Below are positions 8,221 to 10,346 of a stretch of DNA of 10,346 nt, one piece after another. The notes beneath the pieces are model-generated. The model saw only the letters and a program-made list of their open reading frames with translations, had not been told where the DNA came from and did no database searches. This DNA is from UBA5794 sp964196275 (GTDB lineage Bacteria; Actinomycetota; Acidimicrobiia; Spongiisociales; UBA5794), in the NCBI GenBank assembly GCA_964196275.1, contig CAXMSN010000025.1, positions 1-10,346 on the forward strand, read 5' to 3'. The position numbers were made by a program, and so were the translations under genes. The number at the start of each line of letters is the position of its first letter. Position 1 is the first letter of the stretch.

Positions 8221-8250
8221 ATTGTTGTCGATTGGTTTACATTTTGTCAA
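8221..8250 (-). promoter_or_regulatory. Predicted leftward promoter of the five-gene minus-strand operon
   Basis: On the minus strand TTGACA (8250-8245) is a perfect -35 box, followed after 18 nt by AACAAT (8226-8221), which matches four of six -10 positions. The start point would fall near 8213, leaving a leader of about 50 nt before the GTG at 8162. The -35 box is the right half of operator copy 1, so a bound repressor would block polymerase directly. Predicted by eye only. Confidence 0.5.
8236..8250. promoter_or_regulatory. Operator-like imperfect palindrome, copy 1
   Basis: TTTACA-TTT-TGTCAA: two 6-bp half-sites around a 3-bp centre, matching as an inverted repeat at five of six positions. 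It follows the consensus TTKACA-N3-TGTYAA shared with copy 2, exactly 22 bp to the right. It overlaps the -35 box of the leftward promoter. The size and symmetry fit a dimeric helix-turn-helix regulator. Confidence 0.55.
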
Positions 8251-8257
8251 ACGTACT

Positions 8258-8272
8258 TTGACATTTTGTTAA
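8258..8272. promoter_or_regulatory. Operator-like imperfect palindrome, copy 2
   Basis: TTGACA-TTT-TGTTAA is the second copy of the 15-bp motif, 22 bp (about two helical turns) from copy 1, so both would be bound on the same DNA face. The inner halves of the two copies also form a perfect inverted repeat, TGTCAAA-N5-TTTGACA (8245-8263). This copy overlaps the -35 box of the rightward promoter. Confidence 0.55.
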
Positions 8273-8287
8273 GGCGGCAGTTAGGGT
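8258..8287 (+). promoter_or_regulatory. Predicted rightward promoter of the nitrilase operon
   Basis: TTGACA (8258-8263) and TAGGGT (8282-8287) are separated by 18 nt. The -10 box is a weak match to TATAAT but has the T-A-N-N-N-T form common in high-GC actinobacteria. Transcription would start near 8294, about 24 nt before the ATG at 8318. It stands back to back with the leftward promoter. Confidence 0.5.
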
Positions 8288-8304
8288 CGTATCACATCCA
8301 GACA

Positions 8305-8311
8305 AGAGGGG
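8305..8311 (+). promoter_or_regulatory. Ribosome binding site of the beta-ureidopropionase-like gene
   Basis: AGAGGGG lies six bases before the ATG at 8318. It is the clearest Shine-Dalgarno site in the window and fixes this start. Confidence 0.65.
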
Positions 8312-8317
8312 ATTGAG

Positions 8318-9160
8318 ATGTCCGAGACGATTCGTGCCGCGCTCGTCCAGGCTGCATGGACGGGCGATTACGAGTCGATGCTCGCAACCAACAGCGAGTA
8401 CGCACGCCAAGCGGCGAACGATGGCGCCCAGGTTCTGAGCTTTCAGGAGATCTTCACCGGGCCCTATTTCTGCAACGTCCAGGACCCCAAGTACTACGAC
8501 CTTGCAGAACCGATCCCGGACGGTCCGACCATCCAGGCGATGACCTCTCTTGCACGTGAGACCTCGATGGTTCTCGTCGTCCCGATCTACGAACGTGTCG
8601 ATGAAGGGACCTTCTACAACACGGCTGCCGTAATCGATTCCGATGGCTCCCTCCTCGGCATCTACCGCAAGACACACATCCCTCAGGTCGAGGGTTTCTG
8701 GGAGAAGTTCTACTTCCGTCCTGGCAACCTCGGCTATCCGGTGTTCGACACGGCTGTCGGCCGGATCGGCGTATACATCTGTTACGACAGACACTTCCCA
8801 GAGGGTTGGCGTGAACTGGGCCTCAAGGGTGCGAAGCTTGTGTTCAATCCGAGCGCAACAACGCGCGGCCACTCGAAGCATCTTTGGGAAGTCGAGCAGC
8901 CTGCGGCCGCCGTAGCGAACCAGTACTTCGTCGGCGCCATCAACCGGGTGGGTGCCGAGGACCACGAGCACACCGACTACTACGGCTCATCGTACTTCGT
9001 CGATCCGAGGGCGGACTTCGTCGGAGAGGTCGCCTCCGATACTGAGGACGAGGTTGTCGTACGAGATCTCGACATGGGTGCGATCGAGTCTGCGCGCAGG
9101 CATTGGGCGTTCTACCGCGACCGGAGACCCGAGGTCTACGAGGGGATCGCTGCGCCATGA
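8318..9160 (+). CDS. Beta-ureidopropionase-like carbamoyl-amide hydrolase (nitrilase superfamily)
   Basis: The 280-residue cytoplasmic hydrolase is expected to cleave an N-carbamoyl-beta-amino acid or close analogue to the amine, CO2 and ammonia. The catalytic triad is E44 (SFQE), K118 (YRKTHIP) and C155 (VYICYDRHFPE), with E129 in the fourth position. FNPSATTRG, AINRVG and DYYGSSYFVDP match mammalian-type beta-alanine synthase (UPB1) more closely than N-carbamoylputrescine amidase, though the latter cannot be excluded. It is clearly a different branch from the D-carbamoylase across the divergent promoter. It is the first gene of the plus-strand operon and its TGA overlaps the next ATG as ATGA. 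In context it may remove a beta-carbamoyl group from a ureido-propionate intermediate; the substrate is inferred, not shown. Confidence 0.87.
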   Translation: MSETIRAALVQAAWTGDYESMLATNSEYARQAANDGAQVLSFQEIFTGPYFCNVQDPKYYDLAEPIPDGPTIQAMTSLARETSMVLVVPIYERVDEGTFYNTAAVIDSDGSLLGIYRKTHIPQVEGFWEKFYFRPGNLGYPVFDTAVGRIGVYICYDRHFPEGWRELGLKGAKLVFNPSATTRGHSKHLWEVEQPAAAVANQYFVGAINRVGAEDHEHTDYYGSSYFVDPRADFVGEVASDTEDEVVVRDLDMGAIESARRHWAFYRDRRPEVYEGIAAP

Positions 9161-9396
9161 CCCGCTGCACAGTGGAGTTCGTGATCGAGCCGTTCATTGA
9201 CGGAGATCCGGGCCCGCATGTGCGTTCAGGGATCGATGCCATCGAGGCAACGGGGCTCTCTGTCACCATGGGGCCGTTCGGATCGTCCGTTGAAGGCGAG
9301 GTCGACAGTGTCGCTTCAGCGATCGATGCAATGGTTCAGGCGGCGATTCGGGACGGGGCAGACCGGGTCCTTGTTGAGATAACGAACCAACGATGA
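9157..9396 (+). CDS. Thiamine-binding-fold protein (MTH1187/YkoF-like, formerly DUF77)
   Basis: This small soluble protein of 79 residues carries the pattern of the MTH1187/YqgV family (Pfam Thiamine_BP): VEFVIEP, a G-D-P-G-P-H-V turn, a helix ending in IEATGL, the signature GPFGSSVEGE at residues 39-48, then a long helix and DGADRVLVEI. Members are ferredoxin-like oligomers that bind thiamine or a related small ligand; none is known as an enzyme. No signal peptide or membrane segment is seen. It is somewhat short at its C-terminus for the family, which usually has a few more charged residues. The frame is open further upstream, to 9103, but the ATG at 9157 is chosen because it overlaps the previous stop as ATGA and begins the family homology. 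Its place between a carbamoyl hydrolase and a DNA-binding protein suggests a ligand-sensing or accessory role. That is inference. Confidence 0.78.
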   Translation: MTRCTVEFVIEPFIDGDPGPHVRSGIDAIEATGLSVTMGPFGSSVEGEVDSVASAIDAMVQAAIRDGADRVLVEITNQR

Positions 9397-9761
9397 GCGC
9401 CCACGCACATCCCCTGACCGAAGCGATCGGCCCACTCATCAAAGCCATCGGAGCCACAGTCGTGCCCACCGACGAGATCGTTGACGGCGATGTCACACTC
9501 GATTGGGAGGGTGAGCCTGCCATCGGTGTCCGCCTGGAGGATGTCGTCTCACTTGAACGGCTGATGGCGAACGTGGAGGCACAGCTTGGCTCGAGCCTCA
9601 GCGAACTCGATCGGGCAGACAAACAGCGTGCCGTGAGGATGCTCGATGAACGTGGTGCATTCCAGCTCCGAAAATCCATCGAGGACGTCGGCGAGGCGAT
9701 GGGCGTGAGCCGGATCACGATCTACAACTATCTCAGTGCGATCAAGGAGACGGCATCGTGA
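9393..9761 (+). CDS. Small helix-turn-helix protein with YheO/DauR-type C-terminal domain
   Basis: The protein has 122 residues. The C-terminal half (about 70-118) reads LDRADKQRAVRMLDERGAF, then IEDVGEAMGVSRITIYNYL. This resembles the HTH_22-type DNA-binding domain found at the C-terminus of YheO/DauR regulators, with the recognition helix in SRITIYNYL. The N-terminal half (about 1-60) is not recognised; it has a helix-like start and a short beta-like stretch, LDWEGEPAIGVRL. It lacks the PAS-like sensor of full-length YheO. The ATG at 9393 overlaps the upstream stop as ATGA, and its own stop overlaps the next GTG as GTGA, so translation of the four genes is probably coupled. It is the only DNA-binding protein in the window and so the prime candidate to bind the two palindromes at 8236-8272. 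A non-regulatory role is possible. Confidence 0.72.
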   Translation: MSAHAHPLTEAIGPLIKAIGATVVPTDEIVDGDVTLDWEGEPAIGVRLEDVVSLERLMANVEAQLGSSLSELDRADKQRAVRMLDERGAFQLRKSIEDVGEAMGVSRITIYNYLSAIKETAS

Positions 9762-10346
9762 CGTCCGGCCTCGAGTTCACATGCACGCTTCCTGATTGGA
9801 TCGAAGACCATGTGGATTTCGACCGCCCCTACCCGACCGTCGAAGACAAGATGAACCTTGTCCTCGACCTCGCCCTGCGAAACGTTGCGGAACAGCACGG
9901 TGGGCCGTTCGGCGCAGCGGTGTTCGACGACACAACGGATCACGTCGTGGGCCCCGGGGTAAATCTCGTCATTCCCGCCTCCAACCCAACAGCTCATGCG
10001 GAGATCGTTGCAATCGCCGTCGCCGGCTCAAGGCTCGGGCAATACGACCTCGGATCGGGCGGCAAGCGGCCGACGACGCTCGTCGCAAGCACAGAGCCGT
10101 GCGCGATGTGCCTCGGCGCAACACCATGGAGTGGTGTGTCTGGGCTGATCGTCGGAGCCCGCGACGAGGATGCCCGTGCGATCGGGTTCGACGAGGGCTC
10201 GAAACCGGACGACTGGGTCGCATATCTTGAAAGTCGAGGGATCTCGGTTCAGCTGGATGTACTGAGAGACGAGGCCGCTGATGTGCTGCGCCAGTACATG
10301 ACCACCGGTGGCGAGATCTACAACGCAACAGAGACAGAGGAGCCGC
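9758..10346 (+). CDS. Guanine deaminase-like zinc nucleobase deaminase, 3' end cut by window edge
   Basis: The frame is open from the GTG at 9758 to the window end (196 residues, no stop). It belongs to the cytidine/deoxycytidylate deaminase superfamily: the zinc motif is H80-A-E82 in NPTAHAEIVAI and C115/C118 in TEPCAMCLGA, with E82 as proton shuttle. GGPFGA near residue 48, the NPTAHAE asparagine and AIGFDEG near 142 match Bacillus GuaD-type guanine deaminases rather than tRNA adenosine deaminases. The protein has about 25 extra N-terminal residues compared with GuaD (156). Ending at GGEIYNA, it is probably only a few residues short of complete. The GTG start overlaps the previous stop as GTGA. 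Guanine to xanthine deamination would feed the molybdenum hydroxylase of the divergent operon. Another base or pterin substrate is possible, since this superfamily is often re-purposed. Confidence 0.82.
   Translation, partial: MTSGLEFTCTLPDWIEDHVDFDRPYPTVEDKMNLVLDLALRNVAEQHGGPFGAAVFDDTTDHVVGPGVNLVIPASNPTAHAEIVAIAVAGSRLGQYDLGSGGKRPTTLVASTEPCAMCLGATPWSGVSGLIVGARDEDARAIGFDEGSKPDDWVAYLESRGISVQLDVLRDEAADVLRQYMTTGGEIYNATETEEP

Noticed and set aside
8237..8971. 244-residue minus-strand open frame.
   Set aside because: It is antisense to the beta-ureidopropionase-like gene and would cover the divergent promoter region; no family resemblance was seen.
9103..9156. Longer start for the thiamine-binding-fold gene.
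   Set aside because: The added residues overlap the end of the nitrilase gene out of frame, are Arg-rich, and are not part of the family; the ATGA overlap at 9157 repeats the pattern of the next two junctions.
1857..9160. Reading the cluster as a reductive pyrimidine pathway (PreA, hydantoinase, beta-ureidopropionase).
   Set aside because: The barrel sequence matches YgfK block by block rather than PreA, and YgeX, SsnA and the purine-type hydroxylase have no role in pyrimidine reduction. A side role for the beta-ureidopropionase-like enzyme in pyrimidine breakdown remains possible.

Overview
The window is GC-rich by eye (about 60 %), densely coded, and uses GTG starts and gene overlaps freely. 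A TTGACA / TAGGGT-type promoter and the overall protein character suggest an actinobacterium-like or similar high-GC environmental bacterium. This is a weak inference, because no rRNA or other taxonomic marker is present. No mobile element, RNA gene or CRISPR array was found.

Layout. Bases 2-697 (+) are the C-terminal two thirds of L-threonine 3-dehydrogenase, cut by the window edge. It converges, with a 6-nt gap, on a five-gene minus-strand operon running from 8162 down to 704. In transcription order that operon is: N-carbamoyl-D-amino-acid hydrolase; a fused 2Fe-2S/molybdopterin xanthine dehydrogenase-type hydroxylase; a short SsnA-like amidohydrolase; a YgfK-like iron-sulfur oxidoreductase lacking its flavoprotein middle; and 2,3-diaminopropionate ammonia-lyase (YgeX/DpaL). 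A 155-nt divergent control region (8163-8317) holds two tandem copies of a 15-bp imperfect palindrome that overlap back-to-back -35 boxes. Rightward from it runs a second operon: a beta-ureidopropionase-like nitrilase, a 79-residue thiamine-binding-fold protein, a 122-residue helix-turn-helix protein, and a guanine deaminase-like zinc deaminase that runs off the right edge. Its genes are chained by three consecutive 4-nt ATGA/GTGA overlaps.

How the genes fit together. Four of the families (YgeX, YgfK, SsnA, XdhD-type hydroxylase) are those of the E. coli yge/ygf cluster, which is associated with uricase-independent purine breakdown in gut bacteria. The likely route is guanine to xanthine (deaminase), hydroxylation by the molybdoenzyme, reductive and hydrolytic opening of the rings (YgfK-like, SsnA-like, and probably a hydantoinase outside the window), removal of carbamoyl groups, and finally diaminopropionate to pyruvate plus ammonia (DpaL). 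The window has two carbamoyl-amide hydrolases, one alpha-type and one beta-type, and no carbamoyltransferase (YgeW) or YgeY is visible. This suggests a hydrolytic version of the pathway. The pathway assignment is inference from homology and gene order; the individual family calls are much firmer.
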